From FEN-1297 sp964498065 (lineage in GTDB: Bacteria > Bacteroidota > Ignavibacteria > Ignavibacteriales > Ignavibacteriaceae): DNA of 64,000 nt. Location: contig CAZCFZ010000013.1 of the NCBI GenBank assembly GCA_964498065.1, forward strand, positions 1 through 64,000. Direction: 5' to 3'. The stretch's first letter is position 1. Every line of letters starts with the position of its first letter. Of this stretch, positions 9,693 to 17,964 are shown in pieces. A model generated the notes under the pieces. The model saw nothing but the letters and a program-made list of their open reading frames with translations, had not been told where the DNA came from and searched no databases. Position numbers and translations under genes: made by a program.

Positions 9693-10326
9693 TTATTCTT
9701 TAGAGGCAATTGAATTAAATAAAACTTTTGGAAGAAGGTTAATTTTTAAAAATCTTAATTTCAAAATACAAAATGAAGGAATACTTGGTATTTCGGGTGC
9801 AAACGGCTCCGGTAAATCCACGTTAGTGAAAATAATTGCGGGAATTAATTCGCCTACAGAAGGGAAAATCATTCACCAGGAAAACGGGAAAGAAATAATA
9901 GCCGAAAAGCTTCATAATTATATCGGTTTTGTTTCACCTTATCTGGTTTTGTACGAAGAATTTACAGCATGGGAAAATTTAAACTATTTTGCTCAAATTA
10001 GAAGAGTTAAGTTTAATAAAGAAAAAATAGAAAATTTACTCAGTGAATTTCTAATATATAACAGAAAAGACGACCTGGTAAAAACATATTCATCAGGTAT
10101 GAAACAGCGTTTAAAATTTATTTTTGCATTAATGCATTCCCCAAAATTACTTATATTGGATGAACCAACTTCCAATTTAGATGAGGAAGGAAAACAATCC
10201 GTTTATAATATTATCGAAAATGAGGGAAAAACTAACATAGTTATAATAGCCTCAAACGAAAAATCCGATCTGCAGTTTTGCAGCCAAATTTTAAAATTAG
10301 AGGATTTTAAGAACAGTCTTAAATGA
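9685..10326 (+). CDS. ccmA: CcmA, haem-exporter ATPase of cytochrome c maturation
   Basis: ATP-binding subunit of the CcmAB(CD) complex that drives release of holo-CcmE. It has Walker A GANGSGKST, the ABC signature YSSGMKQRL and Walker B LLILDEPTSNLD; about 213 residues is normal. A TTG at 9682 lies directly before the ATG at 9685, and the ATG is preferred. It overlaps the stop of the metalloprotease, but its functional partners are the five ccm genes downstream. Being followed by ccmB, ccmC, ccmD, ccmE and ccmF supports CcmA over a generic ABC ATPase. Confidence 0.9.
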   Translation: MNNYSLEAIELNKTFGRRLIFKNLNFKIQNEGILGISGANGSGKSTLVKIIAGINSPTEGKIIHQENGKEIIAEKLHNYIGFVSPYLVLYEEFTAWENLNYFAQIRRVKFNKEKIENLLSEFLIYNRKDDLVKTYSSGMKQRLKFIFALMHSPKLLILDEPTSNLDEEGKQSVYNIIENEGKTNIVIIASNEKSDLQFCSQILKLEDFKNSLK

Positions 10327-10380
10327 ATTTGGGCGGCATAGTTATTGCTTCGTTACAACTGTAATTATTATATCATTTAA

Positions 10381-10402
10381 TAATTGACTCAAAAGTCAAT
10401 TA
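10381..10402. repeat. perfect 9-bp inverted repeat between ccmA and ccmB
   Basis: TAATTGACT, a four-base loop (CAAA), then AGTCAATTA. It sits in the 187-bp gap inside the ccm operon. It could be an attenuator, an operator for a dimeric regulator, or an RNA-stability hairpin. The following bases are T-rich only after about eight nucleotides, so it is not a textbook terminator. Confidence 0.4.
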
Positions 10403-10513
10403 CTAAATTCTTGATTTTTCATTAAAAAGACTATTTTCATATATTAAGAAATCTTAATTATTTTTAAGTGTAAATAATAAAAAACAATCATTCCCAAAGC
10501 CGAGAATTATGTA

Positions 10514-11179
10514 ATGAACTTTAGTGCATATGCATTATATAAGAAAGATTTTCATTCTGAGCTAAGAACCAGATACGCAATAAATTCGCTGGTTATGTTT
10601 ATTATAGTGGCGATAAGCGTAATTCTCTTTTCTATCGGTAATGAAAAAATTACACAAAGTTTAACCGACGGATTATTTTGGGTAGTAATATTTTTCTCAG
10701 CAATGTCCGGATTAGCCAGAGCCTTTGTTTCGGAAGAAGAAAGAGGTACAAGTTTAACGCTTCATTTAATAGCCTCTCCTTCAACGGTATTTTCCGGAAA
10801 ATTATTATTTAACTTGATTCTCGTTTTTTGCATGAATATTATTATTGCTTTACTTTATGCAGCGCTTTTTGATTCTTTTATAATTAGAAATTTTGCATTA
10901 TTTACGGTTGCTTTTATACTTGGAAATATCGGTTTGGCTGTCGCTTCAACTATAATTGCGGCTATAATATCCAAGGCTGGCGCAAAAGGAACTTTGTATC
11001 CGGTACTTTCTTTTCCAATTTTACTGCCTTTAATTTTAACTTCTGTTCAGTTAACTTTGCTGTCCAATCAAGGAGCCAGTTTTGCGGATGCAAAGGTAGA
11101 GTTGGCAATTGTGTTTTGTTACGATGTCATAATGCTCACAGCATCATATATGTTGTTCGATTTTGTGTGGAAAGATTAG
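10514..11179 (+). CDS. ccmB: CcmB, haem-exporter membrane subunit
   Basis: Integral membrane partner of CcmA in System I cytochrome c maturation. The 221 residues contain six hydrophobic segments with the CcmB pattern: an N-terminal cytoplasmic stretch (YKKDFHSELRTRYAINSL), the conserved 'GLARAFVSEEERGT' loop after TM2, and 'PVLSFPILLPLIL' before the last segments. It is separated from ccmA by a 187-bp gap with a hairpin, which is unusual for this pair. The ccmC ATG lies 23 bases after the stop. Confidence 0.9.
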   Translation: MNFSAYALYKKDFHSELRTRYAINSLVMFIIVAISVILFSIGNEKITQSLTDGLFWVVIFFSAMSGLARAFVSEEERGTSLTLHLIASPSTVFSGKLLFNLILVFCMNIIIALLYAALFDSFIIRNFALFTVAFILGNIGLAVASTIIAAIISKAGAKGTLYPVLSFPILLPLILTSVQLTLLSNQGASFADAKVELAIVFCYDVIMLTASYMLFDFVWKD

Positions 11180-11202
11180 TAAGTTTAATAATTATCAGGT
11201 AA

Positions 11203-11913
11203 ATGAATATGGTTTGGAAAATCTTTTTATTTTTACTGTTGGCATTCGTCTGTGTTGCAGGAATTGCATTCCCGATTGTGCCGGATCCTCATGCGTGGTA
11301 TCAATTTCCATTAATTCCCGGATTAAAAGAAAATGCAAAAATAATTTTCTTTCACGTCCCTACGGCATGGCTTTCGGTAATAGCCTTTTTAATGTCGACT
11401 ATTTATAGTATAAAATACTTACGTAAAAAAAATCTTGATGATGATGCAAAATCTTATGCTGCTGCACAATTAGGAATAATTTTTACTATTTTGGCTACTA
11501 TCACCGGGGCAGTTTGGGCAAAATTTGCATGGGGTGCATTCTGGAGCTGGGATCCGCGTCAAACTAGTATATTTGCTTTATTATTAATTTACGGTGCATG
11601 GTTTGCGCTTAGATCCTCAATTGAATCAGAAGAAAAGAGGGCTACTCTCTCGGCTGTTTACTCTATTATTGCATTTTTAACAGTACCGTTTTTCGTTTTT
11701 ATTATGCCTCGCATTATGAGAGGTTTGCATCCGGGTTCATTGGGCGATTCAAATTCCGGGCCTGTTATAGATTTTAAGATGAATGCTAATATGGAATTAA
11801 TATTCTTCTTGTCGTTAATCGGGTTTACAATACTTTATTTTTGGATGTGGAACATTGGTTATAAATCAATAATTTTAAAGGACAGAATTAACAAACATTC
11901 TATTAGGGAGTAA
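11203..11913 (+). CDS. ccmC: CcmC, haem-handling membrane protein
   Basis: Member of the haem-handling protein family that loads haem onto CcmE. 236 residues with six TM segments, the tryptophan-rich WGAFWSWDPRQTS signature near residue 110, and conserved His residues in FHVPTAW (before TM2) and LHPGS (after TM4) that normally coordinate haem. It belongs to the ccmABCDEF run; ccmD starts three bases after the stop. CcmC and the larger CcmF share the WWD signature but are told apart by length. Confidence 0.93.
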   Translation: MNMVWKIFLFLLLAFVCVAGIAFPIVPDPHAWYQFPLIPGLKENAKIIFFHVPTAWLSVIAFLMSTIYSIKYLRKKNLDDDAKSYAAAQLGIIFTILATITGAVWAKFAWGAFWSWDPRQTSIFALLLIYGAWFALRSSIESEEKRATLSAVYSIIAFLTVPFFVFIMPRIMRGLHPGSLGDSNSGPVIDFKMNANMELIFFLSLIGFTILYFWMWNIGYKSIILKDRINKHSIRE

Positions 11914-11915
11914 AT

Positions 11916-12074
11916 TTGCAAGGATTATATCAGTTCCTAAATAAAAATGCGATTTATATCGTAATGATAATTGTACTTATCGTTTGGGCGGGAATATTCT
12001 TATATCTGTATAACCTCGATAAGAGAATTAAGAGCGTTGAAAAAGAAATGAATGGAGATAAAAATGAAAAATAA
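11916..12074 (+). CDS. ccmD: CcmD, small membrane protein of the CcmABCD complex
   Basis: A 52-codon ORF starting with TTG at 11916, preceded five bases upstream by GGGAG. It encodes one TM segment (IYIVMIIVLIVWAGIFLYLY) followed by a charged helix (DKRIKSVEKEMNGD), exactly the CcmD layout. It lies between ccmC and ccmE as in other System I operons, and its 3' end overlaps the start of ccmE. CcmD helps release holo-CcmE from CcmABC. Identification rests on position, size and topology, because the family is poorly conserved. Confidence 0.8.
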   Translation: MQGLYQFLNKNAIYIVMIIVLIVWAGIFLYLYNLDKRIKSVEKEMNGDKNEK

Positions 12075-12462
12075 ATATTTATTCGGCGGATTTATAATTG
12101 TAGTATTTCTTGGTTTTATGGTTTATCTTTTTACACAAAGCAATATTAAATATGAAAGTAATTTTACAAAGGTAATGTCCCAGGATAAAATAGTTAAAGC
12201 CACCGGCAGCTGGGTTAGAGATAAAAATTACTCAATAGATAAAGTTAATAGAACGTTCTCCTTCTATATAGCGGATAATAACGGCAAACAGATGAAAGTT
12301 ATATACGACGGTATGATGCCTAACAATTTCGAATCGGCACGCAGCGTTGTGGTAACAGGCGAATACAAAGACGGATATTTTCATGCTACCAGTATTTTAA
12401 CGAAGTGCCCCAGTAAATACGAGGGTCAAAATCCTCAAGGTATGAAAACATCTAAGCTATAA
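12064..12462 (+). CDS. ccmE: CcmE haem chaperone, Cys-type (CxxxY) variant
   Basis: Periplasmic haem chaperone on an N-terminal TM anchor (residues 5-24), followed by an OB-fold. The ATG at 12064 is preferred over 12052 because GGAG sits six bases before it. Near the C-terminus the sequence reads DGYFHATSILTKCPSKYEG, so the position that binds haem covalently in E. coli CcmE (His of HxxxY) is Cys115 here, with Tyr119 kept: a CxxxY motif. This form is known from archaea and some sulfate reducers and marks 'System I*', which lacks CcmG and CcmH; none is seen beside this operon. About 132 residues. The N-terminus overlaps ccmD. Confidence 0.92.
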   Translation: MKNKYLFGGFIIVVFLGFMVYLFTQSNIKYESNFTKVMSQDKIVKATGSWVRDKNYSIDKVNRTFSFYIADNNGKQMKVIYDGMMPNNFESARSVVVTGEYKDGYFHATSILTKCPSKYEGQNPQGMKTSKL

Positions 12463-12490
12463 TTTTCTCTCATCGTTTAAAATTGCATTC

Positions 12491-12515
12491 CTTTAACTGA
12501 TTTAAAAAGTTAAAG
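12491..12515. repeat. 8-bp inverted repeat between ccmE and ccmF
   Basis: CTTTAACT, a nine-base loop, then AGTTAAAG, in the 148-bp gap between ccmE and ccmF. No run of T follows. It could tune ccmF expression or be chance in AT-rich DNA. Confidence 0.3.
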
Positions 12516-12610
12516 TTATTCAACTTATGCAAGCATAGTATATTTTTATATAATTATATGAATCTATAATTAGAAATTTTTACTAGTTATAAAGGTATAA
12601 TGAGGAACAA

Positions 12611-15010
12611 ATGATTGGAAGTATAATTTTATCAATCGCTCTCGCAAGCAGTCTTATTGCGATGGTCATGTATTTCCTTAGTTACAGAGGTTATGCCAAC
12701 ACGCTTAACTACGGAAGATTAGCCTATCATTTAACTACAATGCTGGTAATCGTTGCAGCAGCATTGCTGGAATTTTTAATGTTGACTCACCAGTACCAGT
12801 ATAGATATATTTATGAATACAGCAGTAATCATCTTCCTAAAGGATTTTTATTGGCTACATTTTGGGCCGGACAGGAAGGCAGCTTTATGCTGTGGCTGTT
12901 ATTAACTTCAATTATCGGTTTAATTCTTCAATCATATGCTTCCAAACGCGGCGACCTTGAACCGAGAGTAATGTCGGTTTTCACCCTCGCTACAACGTTT
13001 ATTCTGGTTATGGTTTCACCTTTGTTTAAGAATCCTTTTGTTTACATTTGGAGTGAGCCTGTTTTTATCAGTATAAAAAATATAAACGCATCGCTGATTC
13101 ATTTACCTTTTTTACAAAACTTCCTTTTCAGTGACGGTTCTTCCGGACAAGAATTCGTTAAAATGAGTTCAAATCTTTTCGGCGTTCTAACTGCAAATCA
13201 TATTCCCATTAAGGAATTTATTATTGATGGAAGAGGTCTCAATCCGCAGTTAACAAATTTTTGGATGCAAATTCATCCGCCGATTCTCTTTACCGGCTTT
13301 TCAATGGCAACGGTTCCATTCTGCTTTGCTATGGCAGCAATGATGAAAAATGATTACAGAGATTGGGTAAAACAAGCTTTCCCATGGATTTTAGCTGCTG
13401 CAGGAATTTTAGGATTAGGTATTATGCTCGGAGGGTACTGGGCATACGAAATGCTGGGATGGGGCGGTTATTGGGCATGGGATCCGGTTGAAAACTCAAG
13501 TCTAATACCCTGGCTTGTAGGAGTTGCAAGCATACATACACTTTTAGTCCAAAGGAAAAGTCAAACTAAAGGAGAAACAGTTGGGAGATATGCCAAGACA
13601 AATTTAATTCTTGGAATAATGATGTATGTGCTGGTAATCTACAGTACATTTTTAACAAGAAGCGGCGTACTTGGAGATGCTTCGGTGCACTCCTTTGTAA
13701 ACCCGGGTACAATGGTTTATTTGTTCCTGGTTATTTTTGTAGGAACATTTTTATTCTTAGGACTTGGTACATTAGCCTACCGCTGGAAATATTTAACTCT
13801 TCATGAAAAAAATGAAGGCGGAATTTTATCAAGGGAGTTATCTTTATTTACGGCATCTATTGTGTTATGTGCTTCCGCAACTATTGTCCTTTTAGGAACT
13901 TCTGCTCCAATCTTCGGGCATTCTGTTGATGCGGCTTTTTACAATCAGATTCATATTCCCATTGCTATTATTATAGGTCTTCTTAACGGAGGCAGCCTTT
14001 TATTAAAATGGAAATCCACCAAAGGGCAGGATTTATTAAAAAAATCTTTATTCTCAGTTTCCGCATCGGTAGTTCTATCGATTATTATTATTCTCTTTGG
14101 CGGAGTAAGCGATATAATGGTAATGCTGCTGATATTTTCCACTATATTCGCTTTAATAGTTAACCTTGAAATTGCAATTAAAATAATCCGCGGTAATAAA
14201 AGTATGCTGGGTGCTTATATTTCTCATATAGGCATTGCATTATTTATTCTTGGAGTTGTCAGCTCATCAATTTACAGCAGAGAAAAAGATATCGACCTAA
14301 TTAAAAATAAAACCAAAGATGCATTCGGCTATCAGATGACTTTTACCGGCTACAGGTCGATTGACAACAATACAAAATATGCCTTTGATATAAACATGAA
14401 AAAAGGCAATACGGATTTTACAATCAGCCCAATAATGTACATAAGCGAATTCAATAACGGTTTGATGAGACAACCTGCCATTTTATCAATGATTACAAAA
14501 GACTTTTATGTATCACCGTTAGGTTATGACAACGGAACATCAAATCAATCCACACAGGGGCAAACTTTATCCCTTAATCTTGGAGATCAAACCAACTTCG
14601 ACGGTGCAAAAATAACTTATACTAAATTTGTTGCTCCGGATATCAGCGTAATGCAAAACGGCGGCGATTTCCAGATGGGTGCAAACCTTACAATAATTAA
14701 GGACAATAAAACCTATAAAGTTGAAGCCTTGATGAAGAAAGAAGGCAGAAGCGTTCACTTTGTTCCGGTAGAATTAAAAGGAGCTAATCTTAAAATTCAG
14801 CTTGAAAAAGTGGATCCGGCTACAAAAAATGCTAAAATAATTTTCAGCAAGCTTGATGAGAATAATAAAGCTTCAACAAAACCAAAAGAGATTCTTTCAA
14901 TTTCTGCCAGCACTAAACCTTTTGTGAATCTTGTTTGGACAGGAATATTGATTATGGTTTTCGGATTCTTTATTTCAGTTGCCAGAAGGTTAAAAGAATC
15001 ATTTGTATAA
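12611..15010 (+). CDS. ccmF: CcmF, cytochrome c haem lyase subunit
   Basis: Large polytopic membrane protein that attaches haem from CcmE to apocytochromes. 799 residues with many TM segments, the WWD signature WGGYWAWDPVENSS near residue 285, a preceding PPILFTGF His-containing loop (QIHPP), and a long C-terminal periplasmic domain (about residues 570-770) before the last TM. Slightly longer than E. coli CcmF, as in CcmH-lacking systems. AGGAA lies about nine bases before the ATG. It ends the ccm operon. Likely clients include DsrJ (three CxxCH sites at 57.7-58.1 kb) and the CxxCH-bearing sensor at 37.4 kb. Confidence 0.93.
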   Translation: MIGSIILSIALASSLIAMVMYFLSYRGYANTLNYGRLAYHLTTMLVIVAAALLEFLMLTHQYQYRYIYEYSSNHLPKGFLLATFWAGQEGSFMLWLLLTSIIGLILQSYASKRGDLEPRVMSVFTLATTFILVMVSPLFKNPFVYIWSEPVFISIKNINASLIHLPFLQNFLFSDGSSGQEFVKMSSNLFGVLTANHIPIKEFIIDGRGLNPQLTNFWMQIHPPILFTGFSMATVPFCFAMAAMMKNDYRDWVKQAFPWILAAAGILGLGIMLGGYWAYEMLGWGGYWAWDPVENSSLIPWLVGVASIHTLLVQRKSQTKGETVGRYAKTNLILGIMMYVLVIYSTFLTRSGVLGDASVHSFVNPGTMVYLFLVIFVGTFLFLGLGTLAYRWKYLTLHEKNEGGILSRELSLFTASIVLCASATIVLLGTSAPIFGHSVDAAFYNQIHIPIAIIIGLLNGGSLLLKWKSTKGQDLLKKSLFSVSASVVLSIIIILFGGVSDIMVMLLIFSTIFALIVNLEIAIKIIRGNKSMLGAYISHIGIALFILGVVSSSIYSREKDIDLIKNKTKDAFGYQMTFTGYRSIDNNTKYAFDINMKKGNTDFTISPIMYISEFNNGLMRQPAILSMITKDFYVSPLGYDNGTSNQSTQGQTLSLNLGDQTNFDGAKITYTKFVAPDISVMQNGGDFQMGANLTIIKDNKTYKVEALMKKEGRSVHFVPVELKGANLKIQLEKVDPATKNAKIIFSKLDENNKASTKPKEILSISASTKPFVNLVWTGILIMVFGFFISVARRLKESFV

Positions 15011-15032
15011 ATATAATGATCAGTGAAATTGA

Positions 15033-15260
15033 AATTTACTCTATGCTTACTGCCCTACCACACTTATATGTAACATCGGCTTAGGAACAAAAATATTAAG
15101 CAACGATAACGGTGAAATAAGATTTTCCGCAAATGATGATTTAGACCAAAATACTAATATTCAGCATAACATTTCCGATTCATATATTCAGGATATAAGA
15201 ACGAATGTACAGGGAAGATATTTTCTTCTTTCATTTATTTATAATATAAGATCGTATTAA
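15033..15260 (+). pseudogene. remnant: C-terminus of an outer-membrane beta-barrel (TonB-receptor-like) protein
   Basis: About 75 codons remain open in one frame with no usable start, preceded by an in-frame TGA at 15030. The translation contains CNIGLGTKILSNDNGEIRFS, then DQNTNIQHN, then SDSYIQDIRTNVQGRYFLLS and a closing SFIYNIRSY. This matches the end of the 'outer membrane protein beta-barrel family'/TonB-receptor-like proteins of Bacteroidota: a final strand with GRYFxLSxxYNxR. The N-terminal hundreds of residues are missing. Its TAA overlaps the convergent stop of the subtilase gene by two bases. It reads as deletion debris between ccmF and the accessory block. Confidence 0.65.
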
Positions 15261-16618
15261 TCATAATTTAAAATTTTGAACTTGCCATTAATTTTCCGGA
15301 CAATAAAATAGTCTCCTAAAATACCAGATGGGAATTTGGTTGTTATTCCTCTACTATCTTTTGCTTTAAAATAAATTTTAATTGTACTTTTTGCATTATG
15401 CAGAGTTATTGAACCTGAATAAAAATTATTTTCTATCTCTTTCATTTTATAAGTTATTTCTTCGGCCCCATCATTTTTTAAAACATACATTTTTACACTT
15501 GATTTAACCAAACCATAACTGCTGAAAGCATATGTTTTAATTTCAAGTTTATTGTTATGATTAATTAAAGAAGGAATATTTGAAAATGCGGGGCCATAAA
15601 ATGAAACAGCTTTTTCAGCATCTAGTACACCCCAGCCGTATAAACTATCCGGATTGTTGGATTTAGAGGAAGTACTTTTAATTGAATTTATTACTTGTTC
15701 ATTGGAAAGTTCCGGATGTGCGGATAAAACAAGTGCTGCAATGCCTGCAGCTATTGGTGCCGATAATGAAGTACCGTGATTCCAGCTAAACACAGGTAAT
15801 AATTTTGGTAAATAATTTGCAGTCCATACTCCTTCCCCGGGAGTAACAATATCCGGTTTAATTCTACCGTCAACTGTCGGCCCGCAGGAACTGAAAAAAG
15901 AATGATTTAGATTTTTATCAATAGAACCTACCGTCAGAACCTTAAATCCGTCTCCGGGAGGTTCAATTATTCTCCACTGCTCTTCATAATTATTTCCGGC
16001 TGAACAAACATAAATAACTCCAAGATTGACAAGACTATCCGCTGTTCGTGTTATTCTTGCCGTTTTACCGTTCATTTGATACGGAAAGTAATAATTCGCA
16101 TTATCGAACTTGTTAAAACTTAGTGAAGTTGTTATAATATTAGCTCCGCTTTGAAACATCCATCGTGAAGCTTTTACCGCGTTATTTTCTTCTTCTTTTA
16201 ACCGGTCCGTTGAAATATCCGTCTTTGCTAAAATAAAGTTTGCATCATAGGCAATTCCAATTAATTCGTTTACTTTATACCCGCCTACCACTGAAAAAAC
16301 ATTAGTACCATGATCCATTCCTTTTATATGTTCAAAATTTGCTGTAGTCCGCTTCTTAGTGACAAAATCAAATTCTTTAACGATTTTAGCTTTTTTAAAA
16401 ACAGTATGCTGGGTATAAAACCCGGCATCTATTATACCAATTGTAATTTTTTCCCCTGTAATACCGTACTTATGCAGACGAATTGTGTTTACTAGTTTAT
16501 TTTGCCTGTATGAGTTTCCATATAAATATTCATCGGAGGATTTATTTAATTCAAACAAAAACCATAATACCACGGATAATAAAAGAACCGATAATATTAT
16601 GATCCTAATATTTTTCAT
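15257..16618 (-). CDS. S8 family subtilisin-like serine protease, exported
   Basis: 453 residues with an N-terminal hydrophobic segment (residues 3-23) acting as signal or anchor. The catalytic triad is visible: Asp64 in GIIDAG, His103 in MDHGTNVF, and Ser in GTSLSAPIAAGIAAL near residue 288; the oxyanion Asn is in SAGNN. The roughly 110 residues after the catalytic domain look beta-rich and have no T9SS motif. No strong SD was seen. Probably a surface or periplasmic endopeptidase; substrate unknown. Its 3' end abuts the beta-barrel remnant. Confidence 0.9.
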   Translation of the reverse strand: MKNIRIIILSVLLLSVVLWFLFELNKSSDEYLYGNSYRQNKLVNTIRLHKYGITGEKITIGIIDAGFYTQHTVFKKAKIVKEFDFVTKKRTTANFEHIKGMDHGTNVFSVVGGYKVNELIGIAYDANFILAKTDISTDRLKEEENNAVKASRWMFQSGANIITTSLSFNKFDNANYYFPYQMNGKTARITRTADSLVNLGVIYVCSAGNNYEEQWRIIEPPGDGFKVLTVGSIDKNLNHSFFSSCGPTVDGRIKPDIVTPGEGVWTANYLPKLLPVFSWNHGTSLSAPIAAGIAALVLSAHPELSNEQVINSIKSTSSKSNNPDSLYGWGVLDAEKAVSFYGPAFSNIPSLINHNNKLEIKTYAFSSYGLVKSSVKMYVLKNDGAEEITYKMKEIENNFYSGSITLHNAKSTIKIYFKAKDSRGITTKFPSGILGDYFIVRKINGKFKILNYD

Positions 16619-16696
16619 AAATAAAATTAATTTGAATTCGTATAATTAAAAAGAATTCTTATTTATAAAAATTAGGAATTTTATCAAAAGAGAAAT

Positions 16697-17845
16697 TTAA
16701 GCAAGAACTCTTTTCAACTCTCTGGTATTTAATTCGGTTGGAATTCCATCCTTTCTCCAATGTTTTTTACAGCCGCTGTAATCCAGTAAAACACATTGTG
16801 CAGGTACGCCGTATCTCTTTAACTCCCAGCCTCCTTCTACAAGAGTTGTTACACAAGCCGATGCAATTATTCCGCATCTCTGTTTCCCTTTTTGCGGAGC
16901 CCATAAAGAAAGATCGGAAGCGTGCGGTATTATGTAAACATCAAAATTTTTCTTAAGTCCCATAACTCTTAGCCGGTTCACTCTGCATTTAGGCTCACAG
17001 TCTTTACACCTTAATCCTTTTTGTTCTTTTTCAGCTTTACAGTTTTCGTCATTGTGAGTCCTCATGCAGCCGGGTAAGAGTAACGCTTTTGTATCGGTGT
17101 CAAAATAATCTTTTCGAAAAGCGCGGTTCATTAATTCAGCCCCGACCATATTAAGGTGATATTCAAGGCGGCTTCGAGTGCAGGAAATTCTATCCTCCCT
17201 CCAGCGGTATCTTTTTCTCGTATTAGTAAGAAATCTTTCTACATCCTTTGTATATTGACCAAGCACTTCAATAGAACGTTTTGCAAACCATTCGTTAAAT
17301 TCTGCAATTGATTTAAAAATGTTTGAAAGTGTTTCAGCATCCAAAGTTCCCCAGTATGCCCGCCATCTTACAAATCTAAGAGCTTGTTCTCTAAATTCTC
17401 CGGTAGCTTCAAACCAAAGGCAGACACGGTCAATATCTAATAAACTTGGCGGAGAGGCTAATTCCTTTTTAGGTCTTTTGGGCAAAAGAACTAATGTTAT
17501 TAGAATCCCTCTAATAAAATCGATTAATGGTTTAAAACGCTGGTGCTTCTTTCTCCATTCACCCATTTGTGAAAGAGTTACAAAAGGAGCAAATTTTACC
17601 TTTAATGCAATAGGTCCGTAAGTTTGCCACAAAATAGCAAAGCTTAGCAGTTCGAGGACATATTCTTCCGGTTCTCTTATTTCTTCAAGGTTATAATTGC
17701 TTAAGTATTTAATATATGATTTGACAATTGAATTTATAGAATTATCAGCCTGGATAAGAACTTCATCAGTGAATTTTCTGACATCCCGGTAATAATTTTC
17801 AGAATTGATGCTGTCTAATTTTAATGAGTAAGTTATTGCTTCCAT
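16697..17845 (-). CDS. DUF116 family protein, Cys-rich
   Basis: 382 residues without signal peptide, so cytoplasmic. The C-terminal 140 residues match DUF116: a Cys-rich block (LLLPGCMRTHNDENCKAE, then CKDCEPKCRVNRL), VYIIPHASDLSLW, a SACVTTLVEGGWEL segment and the family end PAQCVLLDYSGCKKHWRKDG, then IPTELN. The Cys spacing could hold an iron-sulfur cluster or zinc. The N-terminal 240 residues are helical. DUF116 proteins often lie near lipoate- or radical-SAM-related genes in anaerobes, but none is adjacent here. Function unknown. Confidence 0.75.
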   Translation of the reverse strand: MEAITYSLKLDSINSENYYRDVRKFTDEVLIQADNSINSIVKSYIKYLSNYNLEEIREPEEYVLELLSFAILWQTYGPIALKVKFAPFVTLSQMGEWRKKHQRFKPLIDFIRGILITLVLLPKRPKKELASPPSLLDIDRVCLWFEATGEFREQALRFVRWRAYWGTLDAETLSNIFKSIAEFNEWFAKRSIEVLGQYTKDVERFLTNTRKRYRWREDRISCTRSRLEYHLNMVGAELMNRAFRKDYFDTDTKALLLPGCMRTHNDENCKAEKEQKGLRCKDCEPKCRVNRLRVMGLKKNFDVYIIPHASDLSLWAPQKGKQRCGIIASACVTTLVEGGWELKRYGVPAQCVLLDYSGCKKHWRKDGIPTELNTRELKRVLA

Positions 17846-17964
17846 GATGCACTTATTAAATTATGTGCAATTTTAGGATTCCCTTTTAATTTCAGCTTTA
17901 AGAGCTATGACAATCTACAATTTTTTAATAACAATTTCCAAATTAGAATATCATGCAATCAATT

